A program made the position numbers and the translations under genes. A stretch of DNA of 64,000 nt from Mycobacterium sp. SMC-4 (lineage in GTDB: Bacteria; Actinomycetota; Actinomycetes; Mycobacteriales; Mycobacteriaceae): contig NZ_CP079869.1 in NCBI RefSeq assembly GCF_025263265.1, forward strand, positions 868,001-932,000, given 5' to 3'. Every line of letters starts with the position of its first letter. Position 1 is the first letter of the stretch. A model generated the notes under the pieces. It saw only the letters and a program-made list of their open reading frames with translations, had not been told where the DNA came from and made no database searches. Shown piece by piece: positions 52,764 to 61,581 of this stretch.

Positions 52764-53957
52764 GTGAGCACTTCAGAGGGGCAGGGTGGCCCGAACGGTG
52801 TCGTGATCGTCGGCGGTGGGCTGGCCGCGGCACGCACAGCCGAACAACTGCGTCGATCCGAGTTCAGCGGCCCGGTGACCATCGTCAGCGACGAGGATCA
52901 TCTGCCCTACGATCGTCCGCCGCTGTCGAAGGAGGTGCTGCGGGCCGAGACCGACGATGTCACGCTCAAACCGGCCGAGTTCTACGCCGAAAACAACATC
53001 GCGGTCCTGCTCGGCAACGGAGCGCGCTCGCTGGACACCGGCGCCCAGACGCTCACGCTGGCAGACGGCACACAGCTGCGCTACGACGAGCTCGTCATCG
53101 CCACAGGTCTTGTGCCCAAGCGCATCCCGTCGTTCCCGGATCTGGCGGGTATCCATGTGTTGCGCAATGTCGGCGAGAGCCTCGCGCTGCGCAAGGAGGC
53201 CGCTACGGCCAAGCATGCGGTTGTCGTCGGCGCCGGATTCATCGGGTGCGAAGTGGCGGCGAGCCTGCGCAAGCTGGGTGTCGACGTGGTGCTGGTCGAA
53301 CCGCAGCCCTCGCCGCTGGCCTCGGTGCTCGGCGAGCAGATCGGCGAGCTGATCACCCGGCTGCATCGTGCCGAGGGGGTCGACGTGCGCTGCGGTGTCG
53401 GGGTGGCCGGCGTCGACGGCGACGACCGGGTCCGCAAGGTCACGCTCAGCGACGGCGCCGAGGTGGACGCCGACGTGGTGATCGTCGGTATCGGCTCGCA
53501 TCCCAACACCGACTGGCTGGAAGGCAGCGGTATCGCGGTCGACAACGGCGTGGTCTGTGATGACGCCGGTCGGGCCAGCGCGCCGCACGTGTGGGCGATC
53601 GGTGATGTCGCGTCGTGGCGTGACCACGTCGGCGGGCAGGTGCGGGTCGAGCACTGGAGCAATGTGGCCGACCAGGCCCGCGTCCTGGTGCCGACCATGC
53701 TCGGGCAGCAGCCGGCCTCGGCGGTGACGGTCCCGTACTTCTGGAGTGACCAGTACGACGTGAAGATCCAGGCGCTGGGCGAGCCCGAGGCCACCGACAC
53801 CGTGCACATCGTCGAAGACGACGGCCGTAAGTTCCTGGCCTACTACGAGCGCGACGGTGTCGTGGTCGGCGTGGTCGGCGGTGGGTTCCCCGGCAAGGTG
53901 ATGAAGACCCGCAACAAGATTGCCTCCGGCGCACCGATCTCCGAGCTGCTGGGGTAG
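52764..53957 (+). CDS. Ferredoxin reductase (FAD/NAD(P)H oxidoreductase)
   Basis: A 397-residue pyridine-nucleotide-disulphide-type oxidoreductase. FAD binding is at VIVGGGLAAARTAEQLRR, the NAD(P)H fold at VVVGAGFIGCEVAASLRKLG, and the second FAD motif at SAPHVWAIGDVA. It lacks the CxxC redox disulphide, consistent with ferredoxin reductases that feed P450 or dioxygenase systems. GTG start. Position follows the mycofactocin SDR and corresponds to Rv0688 (from memory). A ferredoxin partner is not encoded nearby. Confidence 0.9.
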   Translation: MSTSEGQGGPNGVVIVGGGLAAARTAEQLRRSEFSGPVTIVSDEDHLPYDRPPLSKEVLRAETDDVTLKPAEFYAENNIAVLLGNGARSLDTGAQTLTLADGTQLRYDELVIATGLVPKRIPSFPDLAGIHVLRNVGESLALRKEAATAKHAVVVGAGFIGCEVAASLRKLGVDVVLVEPQPSPLASVLGEQIGELITRLHRAEGVDVRCGVGVAGVDGDDRVRKVTLSDGAEVDADVVIVGIGSHPNTDWLEGSGIAVDNGVVCDDAGRASAPHVWAIGDVASWRDHVGGQVRVEHWSNVADQARVLVPTMLGQQPASAVTVPYFWSDQYDVKIQALGEPEATDTVHIVEDDGRKFLAYYERDGVVVGVVGGGFPGKVMKTRNKIASGAPISELLG

Positions 53958-54019
53958 TTGTCCACAGGTCGCGGAATTCGCGACTCGAACTGTCGGCGGG
54001 GTCCGGTAGTGTCGAACAC

Positions 54020-55450
54020 ATGTTCGATAGACTTTTCGCCGACGAGCCTGATGAGGCGTTGGTGGCTGTCATCGAACAGGCTGCGCGCGAAGAGCATCGA
54101 GCCGCTGCACGTCGGTTCGCCGCGATCGCGGAGTTCGTCCACCGCACCGTCGATGACGACGACGAACGCGGTGACTGGGCGTTCGATCCCTGGAACAACA
54201 CCGCCGCCCATGTCGGAGCTGCGCTGTCGATCGGGCAACGCCGGGCATCCGGGCAGATGCGCATCGCGGTGGCTCTTCGTGACCGGTTGCCCAGGGTCGC
54301 CGCATTGTTCTGCCAGGGGTTGATCAGTGCCCGGTTGATCTCGGAGATCACCTGGCGCACACACCTTGTCGAGGATCATGAGGTCCTGGCGCTTGTCGAC
54401 GCCGCATTGGCCGATCGGGCCGCGAAGTGGGGACCGCTGTCGGCCGCCAAACTGATCGGGGCGATCGAGTCGGTGATCGCGCGCTACGATCCTGATGCCG
54501 TCCGCCGGGCGCAGGAGATCATTCGCACCCGCGACTTCCGTATCGGTGCGTGCGACGACCCGAATGAGATCGTGGCAGTCCACGGGCAGTTGTCGGCCTG
54601 CGACGGAGAGGTCTTCGAGGCACGGATCTCTGCGCTGCTCAAGGGAATCTGCGAGGCTGACCCGCGCACGGCAGGGGAGCTGCGGTCAGACGCCGCCGGC
54701 GCCGTCGTGCAGGGCGTCGATCGGCTGACCTGTCGTTGCGGGTCGCCGGACTGCCCGGCGGCCGGCCCCGGCACCACCAGCGTGGTGATCCACGTGATTG
54801 CCGATCAGGCCGCGGTCGACTCGGCCCAGGACCTGATTGCCAAGCAGGACCGCGAACATCAGTCGAAGAAGGATGCGGGGGTAGCGATCCGGTCCAAGGG
54901 GCGGGTGTTGCCGACCCCCGCGCTGGCCGAGGCGATTCGGAACGGCGCCCGGTTCAAGCCGCTATGGGTGCCGGGTCCGGACCCTGAACCCCATTATCGT
55001 CCGTCGGCGAAACTGGCCGAGTTCGTGCGTACGCGAGACCTGTTCTGCCGTTTCCCGGGTTGCGACGTGCCTGCCGAGCACTGCGATATCGACCATGTCG
55101 TCCCGTGGCCGCACGGGCCGACACATGCGTCGAACCTGAACTGCAAATGCCGCAATCACCATCTGGCCAAGACTTTTTGGGATGGCTATCGAGATGTGCA
55201 GCTATCCACCGGGGAAGTCATCTGGACGACTCCGGAGGGACAGACGTACCGCACCATGCCCGCGAGCCGACTGTACTTTCCAGCGTGGGATACCACGACC
55301 GCCGAACTGCCGCCGATGGCACAACCACCGCCTGACCCGCTGCGAAGACTGAGGGCGCCGAGACGGCGACGCGCCCGCGCCGCCGACACCGCCGCACGCA
55401 TCAAGGCCGAACGGGCCGAGAACGCGGCGCAGCAACCACCACCGGTCTAG
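54020..55450 (+). CDS. DUF222 / HNH endonuclease-domain protein (13E12-like)
   Basis: A 476-residue protein. An N-terminal DUF222 helical region (about residues 30-290) is followed by an HNH nuclease domain, with FVRTRDLFCRFPGCDVPAEHCDIDHVVPWPHGPTHASNLNCKCRNHHLAKT near residues 335-385. The zinc ligands (CxxxxC), the central DH and the C-terminal HH are all present, so it could be catalytically active. Such genes are multicopy and variable between mycobacterial genomes (13E12 family). It appears inserted between the ferredoxin reductase and the mycofactocin locus. Its 3' end overlaps the convergent VOC gene by four bases. Confidence 0.85.
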   Translation: MFDRLFADEPDEALVAVIEQAAREEHRAAARRFAAIAEFVHRTVDDDDERGDWAFDPWNNTAAHVGAALSIGQRRASGQMRIAVALRDRLPRVAALFCQGLISARLISEITWRTHLVEDHEVLALVDAALADRAAKWGPLSAAKLIGAIESVIARYDPDAVRRAQEIIRTRDFRIGACDDPNEIVAVHGQLSACDGEVFEARISALLKGICEADPRTAGELRSDAAGAVVQGVDRLTCRCGSPDCPAAGPGTTSVVIHVIADQAAVDSAQDLIAKQDREHQSKKDAGVAIRSKGRVLPTPALAEAIRNGARFKPLWVPGPDPEPHYRPSAKLAEFVRTRDLFCRFPGCDVPAEHCDIDHVVPWPHGPTHASNLNCKCRNHHLAKTFWDGYRDVQLSTGEVIWTTPEGQTYRTMPASRLYFPAWDTTTAELPPMAQPPPDPLRRLRAPRRRRARAADTAARIKAERAENAAQQPPPV

Positions 55451-56727
55451 AACTGGCCGAGATAGAACCGCGTGCCCTGATCGTCGGTGCACAGGGCGGA
55501 CGTGCCGTAGGGCTGTTGCGACGGTTCCTCGATCACCGTGCCGCCGGCTTCCCGGACCCGGGTCACCGCCGAGTCGATGTCCTCGACGGTCCACATCGGC
55601 ACGACGACCGGATCGGGATTCCCGCCGGCGACGCCGGCCATCGGATGGGTGTACTCGATCTGCCAGCCGTCCTCGATGCGGCCGGGCTCGAAGCCCCAGA
55701 ACAGCATCCGACTGTAAAATGCTTTGAACGTCGTCGAGTCCGGAACCTGGTAGGTGATGTAGGAAAGTTCGCCCGGCCCAGCGCCGTTGAGCTTCGGCCG
55801 CGGTGTCCCGGGCGTCGGCTCGAACACCGCGAACGGCATCCCGGCCGGATCGGTCGCCTCCAGCACGGTGCCGAAGTCGTACTGTCGCTGCCCGCCGACC
55901 TGGCCACCGCCGTCGAGAATCGACTGCCGTGCGCCGGCCAGGTCGATGACTGCGTAGCAGCACACCAGGGTGTGCCGATCGGGGACGCTGAAGATACCGA
56001 TGCGTTGCTCGGTGTTGCTCACCATGCCGGTCTGCGCGTCGTAACTCCACCCAAGGACATGGCCGTAGAACGCTGCCGCCCGGTCGGCGTCAGGCGTCCA
56101 CACCGAGACGAAGCCGACGTCACCATTCTGGATGGTGGTCGCCGCGCCGGTCACCGGTCCGTTGACCATCCAGCAGTGACCGAAGGGGTCGACAATGGTG
56201 GCGTTTCGTGAGCCATGCGCCTCCCGGGTCTGCTGCCGGACGGTGGCGCCGCGATCACGGGCCCGCTCGACCGTGGCATCGGTGTCTGCGACCGCCAGCA
56301 CCAGCATCACCGAAACCCCCCGTGGATCAGGTGCTTTCATACCGATCTCGGGGTACTCGTCGGCCAGGTAGAACATCCCGCCGGCCAGTGACAGTTCGGC
56401 ATGGCCGATGCGGCCGTCGTCCATCACGATCGGTTCACCACTGACCGTCGCTCCCAGCACATCGACGTACCAGTCGATGGCGGCCCGGGCGTCGGCCACC
56501 GAGAGATAGGGCAACGCTGCCGGACGTGGGGTGCTGCTCGATGTGGCCGGCTCGGCCAATTCGGCGATCATCGTGTCGGCTCCGCTCATGACAACTCCTT
56601 CGGTTCGGTGGGGTAACGACAGGGCGGCTTGTAGGCGGGCCCGCAGGCGCGCGGCGAATGCGGGATCGGGCGCGACGGGGAGGTCGTCGCCGTTGAGCAC
56701 GGTGAAGGGATCCCGGTTGTCGTTCAT
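55447..56727 (-). CDS. Two-domain VOC/glyoxalase-like protein coupled to an ECF sigma factor
   Basis: A protein of about 426 residues. An N-terminal leader of about 46 residues (MNDNRDPFTVLNGDDLPVAPDPAFAARLRARLQAAL) precedes at least two VOC units: LPYLSVADARAAIDWYVDVLGATV (about residues 72-95) and FVSVWTPDADRAAAFYGHVLGWSY (about 190-215), then a third related segment ending GTRFYLGQF. The first start overlaps the sigma-factor stop (ATGA). An alternative start at 56589 has a strong GAAGGAGTTGTC ribosome site and would remove the leader. The VOC units resemble bleomycin-resistance/glyoxalase domains; the substrate is unknown. Confidence 0.7.
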   Translation of the reverse strand: MNDNRDPFTVLNGDDLPVAPDPAFAARLRARLQAALSLPHRTEGVVMSGADTMIAELAEPATSSSTPRPAALPYLSVADARAAIDWYVDVLGATVSGEPIVMDDGRIGHAELSLAGGMFYLADEYPEIGMKAPDPRGVSVMLVLAVADTDATVERARDRGATVRQQTREAHGSRNATIVDPFGHCWMVNGPVTGAATTIQNGDVGFVSVWTPDADRAAAFYGHVLGWSYDAQTGMVSNTEQRIGIFSVPDRHTLVCCYAVIDLAGARQSILDGGGQVGGQRQYDFGTVLEATDPAGMPFAVFEPTPGTPRPKLNGAGPGELSYITYQVPDSTTFKAFYSRMLFWGFEPGRIEDGWQIEYTHPMAGVAGGNPDPVVVPMWTVEDIDSAVTRVREAGGTVIEEPSQQPYGTSALCTDDQGTRFYLGQF

Positions 56728-57245
56728 GGCTTCCTCCCTTCCGACTCGGGGTACTTCGATCGGAACGCGCGGCGCGCCCGCACCAGCAGCGCTTCGGTGG
56801 CGTGCACCGTACGACCGATGAGCTCGGCGCATTCAGGCACCGAGCGGTCGTCCATGTAGCGCAACGCCAGCACGGTGCGGTGCTGCTCGGGCAGCCTGGC
56901 CAACACGCTCTCGGCGACGATGCGGTCGAGTTCGGCGTCCCAGTGGTCAGTCTCGGAGTGTTCGGGCACCTCGGCGACCGGGACGCTGAACCGGTCGTGG
57001 CGGCGCCGGTAGTGGTCGGCCAGCTTGTGGCGCGCCACCCCGATCAGCCACGGCACGGTGATCGGCGGGGGACTGTCCTTGCGGGCGGCGTCCATCGCCG
57101 CGAGGAAGGTCTCCGACGTCAAATCCTCAGCCGTTCCGCGGTCAGCGCAGCGCCGCACGAAGTAGCCGTAGACGACCGGTAGCGCGTCGTCGTACAGCGT
57201 CAGCAATGCCCGCGGAGCGTCGGTGCTGTCCGGTTCGGCGCTCAC
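56724..57245 (-). CDS. ECF-type RNA polymerase sigma factor
   Basis: A 173-residue sigma-70-type ECF factor. Region 2 is YGYFVRRCADRGTAEDLTSETFLAAMDAARKDSPPPITVPWLIGVARHKLADHYRRRHDR, and region 4 is VLARLPEQHRTVLALRYMDDRSVPECAELIGRTVHATEALLVRARRAFRSKY. No extra C-terminal domain is visible. The gene is translationally coupled to the VOC gene, which may serve as its regulator or target. The GTG was set at VSAEPDSTDAP; the frame is open much further upstream without support. A classical anti-sigma gene is not adjacent. Confidence 0.82.
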   Translation of the reverse strand: MSAEPDSTDAPRALLTLYDDALPVVYGYFVRRCADRGTAEDLTSETFLAAMDAARKDSPPPITVPWLIGVARHKLADHYRRRHDRFSVPVAEVPEHSETDHWDAELDRIVAESVLARLPEQHRTVLALRYMDDRSVPECAELIGRTVHATEALLVRARRAFRSKYPESEGRKP

Positions 57246-57270
57246 ACCCTTATCGTCGCCTCCGGGGCCG

Positions 57271-57876
57271 TTACTCCGACACCCCAGTTTCGAGTTCGTC
57301 CAGACCGTCGGCCACCAAATCGAACGCGTCGCCCAGCGCGTGTGCCAGCGATACCGCCTCATCGGCCAGCCAGTGTGCGTAGGCCGCCAACGCGACCGCC
57401 AACATCGACCAGGCCACCGTCTGGGGCACCAGGTCACGTTCGGTCAGCTCCAGCCGTCGCGCTACGAACCCGGCCACCACGGCCCGCCAGCCCGCGTACA
57501 TCGTCATCGAATATGCCTGCAGCGCCTCGGTTTCCAGAATCAATCGCATACGCTGTCGGTGTCGCTCACCGTCGTCGAAGTCATTGAAGGCCAGTAGCGC
57601 GGTGCGCAGCGCCTGCCGGATCGGCACGTCGGGGTCGGCGTCGTCGAGCAGGGTCCGCATGTGGTCGAGGTGCGCATCGAAATCACCCCACGGCAGCGCG
57701 TTCTTCGAGGGGTAGTAGCGGAACAACGTCCGCCTGGCGATGCCCGCGGCAGCGGCCACATCGTCGACGCTGACCTCGTCGAATCCCCGCGTCATGAACA
57801 GGTCGATCGCGACGTCGCTGATGTGCTCCCAACTGGTGGATCGGCGCCGGCCCACGCGCGGCCTCGTGACGTCCAA
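57271..57876 (-). CDS. mftR: Mycofactocin system TetR-family regulator MftR
   Basis: A protein of about 201 residues, divergent from mftA. The HTH reads [58 protein letters not shown]; the [19 protein letters not shown] block is characteristic of MftR. MftR is known to repress the mft genes and to respond to long-chain acyl-CoA in M. smegmatis. The TTG start is chosen because AAGAGGGGG lies just upstream and the length then matches homologues; a GTG nine codons further up is the alternative. Confidence 0.9.
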   Translation of the reverse strand: MDVTRPRVGRRRSTSWEHISDVAIDLFMTRGFDEVSVDDVAAAAGIARRTLFRYYPSKNALPWGDFDAHLDHMRTLLDDADPDVPIRQALRTALLAFNDFDDGERHRQRMRLILETEALQAYSMTMYAGWRAVVAGFVARRLELTERDLVPQTVAWSMLAVALAAYAHWLADEAVSLAHALGDAFDLVADGLDELETGVSE

Positions 57877-57973
57877 CGCGCACCCCCTCTTCCGTTTCGG
57901 CACTCGATGCCATATTGTTAGCGACCTGCATCACAAATGTCGAGACCCTTGTCCCACCAGAAAGGTGACATTG
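57877..57973. promoter_or_regulatory. mftR-mftA divergent promoter/operator region
   Basis: This 97-base intergenic segment is clearly AT-richer than its surroundings. It contains CATATTGTTAGCGACCTGCA and, ten bases on, ATCACAAATGTCGAG. The TTGT / ACAA halves at 57915-57936 form a weak imperfect inverted repeat that could be the MftR operator. The mftA ribosome site GAAAGGTGAC lies at the right end. Both mftR and mftABCDEF must start in or next to it. Confidence 0.5.
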
Positions 57974-58066
57974 ATGGAACAGAATCAGAACCCCCAGAGC
58001 GACGAGCTGGTGACCGAGAGCCTGGTCGAGGAAGTTTCGATCGACGGGATGTGCGGGGTCTACTGA
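57974..58066 (+). CDS. mftA: Mycofactocin precursor peptide MftA
   Basis: A 30-residue precursor of the redox cofactor mycofactocin, beginning MEQNQNPQSDELVTE and ending in the conserved core IDGMCGVY. The last two residues, Val-Tyr, are the ones modified by MftC and released to form the cofactor. The upstream leader part is acidic and is recognised by MftB. The 93-base gene is easy to miss because of its size. It lies between mftR (divergent) and mftB, two bases before the latter. Confidence 0.95.
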   Translation: MEQNQNPQSDELVTESLVEEVSIDGMCGVY

Positions 58067-58068
58067 GC

Positions 58069-58356
58069 ATGGTTGCGCCGACTGCTTTCGACGCGGACCG
58101 ACGCTGGCGGTTGCACCCCCAGGTGGCGGTCCGCCCGGAGCCGTTCGGCGCACTGCTCTACCACTTCGGGACCCGCAAGCTCTCGTTCCTGAAGAACCGG
58201 ACGATCGTCGAGGTGATCAACTCTCTGGCTGATCACCCCGACGTTCGGTCCGCATGCCGCGCCGCGGGTGTCGACGACGACGCCCAGGCGCCCTACCTCC
58301 ATGCTCTGGGCGTGCTCGCCCAGTCCAAGATGCTTGTCGCGGAAGAGGATCAATGA
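58069..58356 (+). CDS. mftB: Mycofactocin precursor-binding chaperone MftB
   Basis: A 95-residue RiPP recognition element (PqqD-like winged helix). The sequence RWRLHPQVAVRPEPFGALLYHFGTRKLSFLKNRTIVEVINSLADHPDV matches MftB. It binds the MftA leader and presents the core to MftC. The ATG starts two bases after the mftA stop codon. Its 3' end overlaps mftC by ATGA, giving tight translational coupling. Confidence 0.93.
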   Translation: MVAPTAFDADRRWRLHPQVAVRPEPFGALLYHFGTRKLSFLKNRTIVEVINSLADHPDVRSACRAAGVDDDAQAPYLHALGVLAQSKMLVAEEDQ

Positions 58357-59540
58357 CCGTCACTGCCCCGGTACCCCGGCTGGTCGACCAGTTCGAGCGC
58401 GGCCTGGACGCGCCGATCTGCCTGACGTGGGAGCTCACCTACGCGTGCAACCTGTCCTGCGTGCACTGCCTGTCCTCGTCGGGCAAGCGTGATCCCCGCG
58501 AGCTGTCCACCCAGCAATGCAAGGACATCATCGACGAGCTCGAACGCATGCAGGTGTTCTACGTCAACATCGGTGGGGGCGAGCCCACGGTGCGCAGTGA
58601 TTTCTGGGAACTCGTCGACTACGCGACCGAACACCACGTCGGGGTGAAGTTCTCCACCAACGGTGTCCGCATCACCCCGGAGGTCGCGGCGAAGCTGGCC
58701 GCCAGCGACTACGTCGACGTGCAGATCTCGCTGGACGGGGCCAACGCTGAGGTCAACGACGCCGTGCGGGGCCCCGGTTCGTTCGCGATGGCCGTGCGGG
58801 CACTGGAGAACCTGCGTGACGCCGGCTTCACCGACGCCAAGATCTCGGTGGTGGTGACCCGGCACAACGTCGATCAGCTCGACGACTTCAAGGCCTTGGC
58901 CGACTCCTACGGAGCGACTCTTCGCATCACCCGGCTGCGCCCGTCGGGTCGCGGCGCCGACGTGTGGGACGAATTGCACCCGACGCCGGCCCAGCAGGTT
59001 CAGCTCTACGACTGGCTGGTCGCCCACGGTGAGCGGGTGCTGACCGGTGATTCGTTCTTCCACCTGTCCGGCCTGGGTGAGCCCGGCGCGCTGGCCGGGT
59101 TGAACCTCTGCGGCGCCGGCCGCGTGGTCTGCCTGATCGACCCGGTCGGCGACGTCTACGCCTGCCCGTTCGCCATCCACGACAAGTTCCTGGCAGGAAA
59201 CGTGCTGAGCGACGGTGGTTTCGACACCGTGTGGAAGCACTCGGAACTGTTCCGGGAACTGCGAGAGCCGCAGTCGGCCGGAGCCTGCAGCGGCTGCAAC
59301 CACTACGACGCGTGCCGCGGCGGCTGCATGGCCGCGAAGTTCTTCACCGGGCTGCCGATGGACGGACCGGATCCCGAATGTGTGCAGGGCTACGGCGAAC
59401 CCGCGCTGGCGCTCGAACGCGACAAGCCCAAATCGAGCGTGGACCATTCCCGTTCGGCCAGCCGGAAGCCGAAGGGTCCCATCCCGCTGACCTTGCTCAG
59501 CGCGCCTCCCAAGAAATTCTGTAACGAAAGTCCTGTGTAA
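58353..59540 (+). CDS. mftC: Mycofactocin radical SAM maturase MftC
   Basis: A 395-residue radical SAM/SPASM enzyme. The SAM-cluster motif is CNLSCVHC (CxxxCxxC) at about residues 34-41, with GGGEP following. The SPASM auxiliary cluster cysteines are in CGAGRVVCLIDPVGDVYACPFAIHDKF and CSGCNHYDACRGGCMAAKFFTG ... PECVQGYG. MftC decarboxylates the C-terminal Tyr of MftA and cross-links it to the preceding Val. It ends 6 bases before mftD and overlaps mftB. Confidence 0.95.
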   Translation: MTVTAPVPRLVDQFERGLDAPICLTWELTYACNLSCVHCLSSSGKRDPRELSTQQCKDIIDELERMQVFYVNIGGGEPTVRSDFWELVDYATEHHVGVKFSTNGVRITPEVAAKLAASDYVDVQISLDGANAEVNDAVRGPGSFAMAVRALENLRDAGFTDAKISVVVTRHNVDQLDDFKALADSYGATLRITRLRPSGRGADVWDELHPTPAQQVQLYDWLVAHGERVLTGDSFFHLSGLGEPGALAGLNLCGAGRVVCLIDPVGDVYACPFAIHDKFLAGNVLSDGGFDTVWKHSELFRELREPQSAGACSGCNHYDACRGGCMAAKFFTGLPMDGPDPECVQGYGEPALALERDKPKSSVDHSRSASRKPKGPIPLTLLSAPPKKFCNESPV

Positions 59541-59546
59541 CTCCCC

Positions 59547-60722
59547 ATGGCACGTGATACCTGGTTCGAAACCGTGGCCATCGCCCAGCAACGGGCGAAG
59601 AAGCGGCTACCCAAGTCGGCCTACTCGTCGTTGGTCTCCGCCAGCGAGAAGGGCGTGACGGTCACCGACAACGTCGAGTCCTTCGCCGAGCTCGGCTTCG
59701 CCCCGCACGTCATCGGTGCCACCGAGAAACGCGATATGGCGACAACGGTGATGGGACAGGACATCTCGCTGCCGGTCATCATCTCGCCGACCGGAGTGCA
59801 AGCCATCGATCCCGACGGTGAGGTCGCGGTGGCGCGGGCGGCTGCCGCGCGCGGCACCGCGATGGGCCTGTCGTCCTTTGCCAGCAAACCGATGGAGGAC
59901 GTCACCGCGGTCAACGACAAGATCTTCTTCCAGATCTACTGGCTGGGCAGCCGCGACGACATCCTGGCGCGCATGGAGCGCGCCCGCGCCGCCGGGGCCA
60001 AGGGTCTGATCCTGACCACCGACTGGAGCTTCGCGCACGGTCGGGACTGGGGTAGCCCCAAGATCCCGGAGCGGATGGACATCAAGACCACGCTGCGGAT
60101 GTCACCGGAGGTGATCACCAAGCCACGGTGGTTCTTCAGTTTCGCCAAGACGCTGCGGCCGCCGGACCTGCGGGTGCCCAACCAGGGTCGCCGCGGTGAG
60201 CCCGGTCCCACCTTCTTCGAGGCTTACGGCCAGTGGATGGGCACCCCGCCGCCGACCTGGGAGGACGTTGCCTGGCTGCGCGAGCAGTGGGGCGGACCGT
60301 TCCTGCTCAAGGGCACGGTCCGGGTCGACGACGCCAAACGAGCTGTGGACGCCGGGGTTTCGGCCATCACGGTCTCCAATCACGGCGGCAACAACCTGGA
60401 CGGCACCCCGGCGGCGATCCGCTGCCTGCCCGCCATTGCCGACGCCGTCGGCGATCAGATCGAGGTCCTGCTCGACGGCGGAGTGCGCCGTGGCAGCGAC
60501 GTGGTCAAGGCCGTGGCCCTGGGTGCCCGGGCGGTCATGATCGGCCGGGCGTACCTGTGGGGTCTGGCCGCCAACGGACAGGCCGGCGTCGAGAACGTCC
60601 TGGACATCATGCGCGGCGGCATCGACTCGGCACTGATGGGTCTGGCGAAATCCTCGATCCACGAGCTGTCCCGCGACGATGTGCTGATCCCGGAGGGCTT
60701 CACCCGCACCCTCGGTACCTAG
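59547..60722 (+). CDS. mftD: Mycofactocin FMN-dependent oxidoreductase MftD
   Basis: A 391-residue flavoprotein of the lactate/glycolate-oxidase (alpha-hydroxyacid dehydrogenase) family. Active-site and FMN motifs are TDWSFAHGRDWGSPK, VSNHGGNNLDGTPAAIRCLPAI (containing the catalytic His) and LDGGVRRGSDVVKAVALGARAVMIGRAYLW. MftD deaminates AHDP to form pre-mycofactocin. It lies 6 bases after mftC with an ATG. Confidence 0.95.
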   Translation: MARDTWFETVAIAQQRAKKRLPKSAYSSLVSASEKGVTVTDNVESFAELGFAPHVIGATEKRDMATTVMGQDISLPVIISPTGVQAIDPDGEVAVARAAAARGTAMGLSSFASKPMEDVTAVNDKIFFQIYWLGSRDDILARMERARAAGAKGLILTTDWSFAHGRDWGSPKIPERMDIKTTLRMSPEVITKPRWFFSFAKTLRPPDLRVPNQGRRGEPGPTFFEAYGQWMGTPPPTWEDVAWLREQWGGPFLLKGTVRVDDAKRAVDAGVSAITVSNHGGNNLDGTPAAIRCLPAIADAVGDQIEVLLDGGVRRGSDVVKAVALGARAVMIGRAYLWGLAANGQAGVENVLDIMRGGIDSALMGLAKSSIHELSRDDVLIPEGFTRTLGT

Positions 60723-60825
60723 CCGGCGCGCTGGTGCCAACGGGGCGCAGGGGGCTGGGGTGAACCCGGCGGGCGATGCAACCGAAATTCTGTTGTCCGG
60801 CGAGCCAACAATCGGCGCGCAACAG

Positions 60826-61581
60826 GTGAATTCGGCCTACCATCGTCGCGTGGCTTTCCCCATCGACCTCGGAAACTCGACGTCGCGGCAGCTACATCAA
60901 ACGTCTCCGGCTCTGATCATTCCCATCGGTTCCACCGAGCAACACGGGCCCCATCTGCCCCTGGACACCGACACCCGGATTGCCACGGCGGTGGCCGAGG
61001 CCCTGACCGTCCGGCTGCGCGCCGCCGGCCCGGCCGATGCCGCCGGAGCCTGGCAGGTTGCGCCCCCGGTCTGCTACGGCGCCAGCGGAGAGCACGAGGG
61101 ATTCCCGGGCACCATCTCCATCGGCGAGGCCGCGCTGACCGACCTGGTCGTGGAGTTCGGTCGCTCAGCGTGTCGATGGGCCTCCCGGCTGCTGTTCGTC
61201 AACGGCCACGGCGGAAACGTCGCGGCGTTGCGCCGGGCCACCACGCTGCTGCGCCACGAGGGCCGCGACGCCGCCTGGTGTTCGTGCGTGTCGCGCAACG
61301 CCGACGCCCACGCCGGCCACACCGAGACCTCGGTGCTGCTGCATATCGCGCCCGCGGTCGTCAATACCCAGGATCGGGTTCGCGGGAACACGGCGCCGCT
61401 GTCGGAGCTGATGCCGGCGCTGCGGGAGGGCGGGGTCGCCGCGGTCAGTCCGGTGGGGGTTTTGGGGGACCCGACAACGGCTACCGCACACGAAGGAAGC
61501 AGAATTCTGGCCGAGATGGTGGACGCGTGCTGGGCGCGCGTCACACGGTGGCGGCCCGACAATGGGGGGATGCTGACATGA
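60826..61581 (+). CDS. mftE: Mycofactocin creatininase-family peptidase MftE
   Basis: A 251-residue creatininase-type peptidase, exactly the homologue length when started at GTG ([16 protein letters not shown]). Metal-ligand motifs are [39 protein letters not shown] and [18 protein letters not shown]. It cleaves the MftC-modified MftA after the Gly preceding the Val-Tyr core. The gap to mftD is about 100 bases, a looser spacing than the rest of the cluster. It overlaps mftF by ATGA. Confidence 0.93.
   Translation: MNSAYHRRVAFPIDLGNSTSRQLHQTSPALIIPIGSTEQHGPHLPLDTDTRIATAVAEALTVRLRAAGPADAAGAWQVAPPVCYGASGEHEGFPGTISIGEAALTDLVVEFGRSACRWASRLLFVNGHGGNVAALRRATTLLRHEGRDAAWCSCVSRNADAHAGHTETSVLLHIAPAVVNTQDRVRGNTAPLSELMPALREGGVAAVSPVGVLGDPTTATAHEGSRILAEMVDACWARVTRWRPDNGGMLT

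Noticed and set aside
54020..55450. Calling the DUF222-HNH gene a mobile element
   Set aside because: No inverted terminal repeats, target duplication or transposase are visible, so only the gene is annotated.
60723..60825. In-frame upstream extension of mftE (start at 60760)
   Set aside because: The segment has no similarity to MftE; the GTG at 60826 gives the exact family N-terminus and length.
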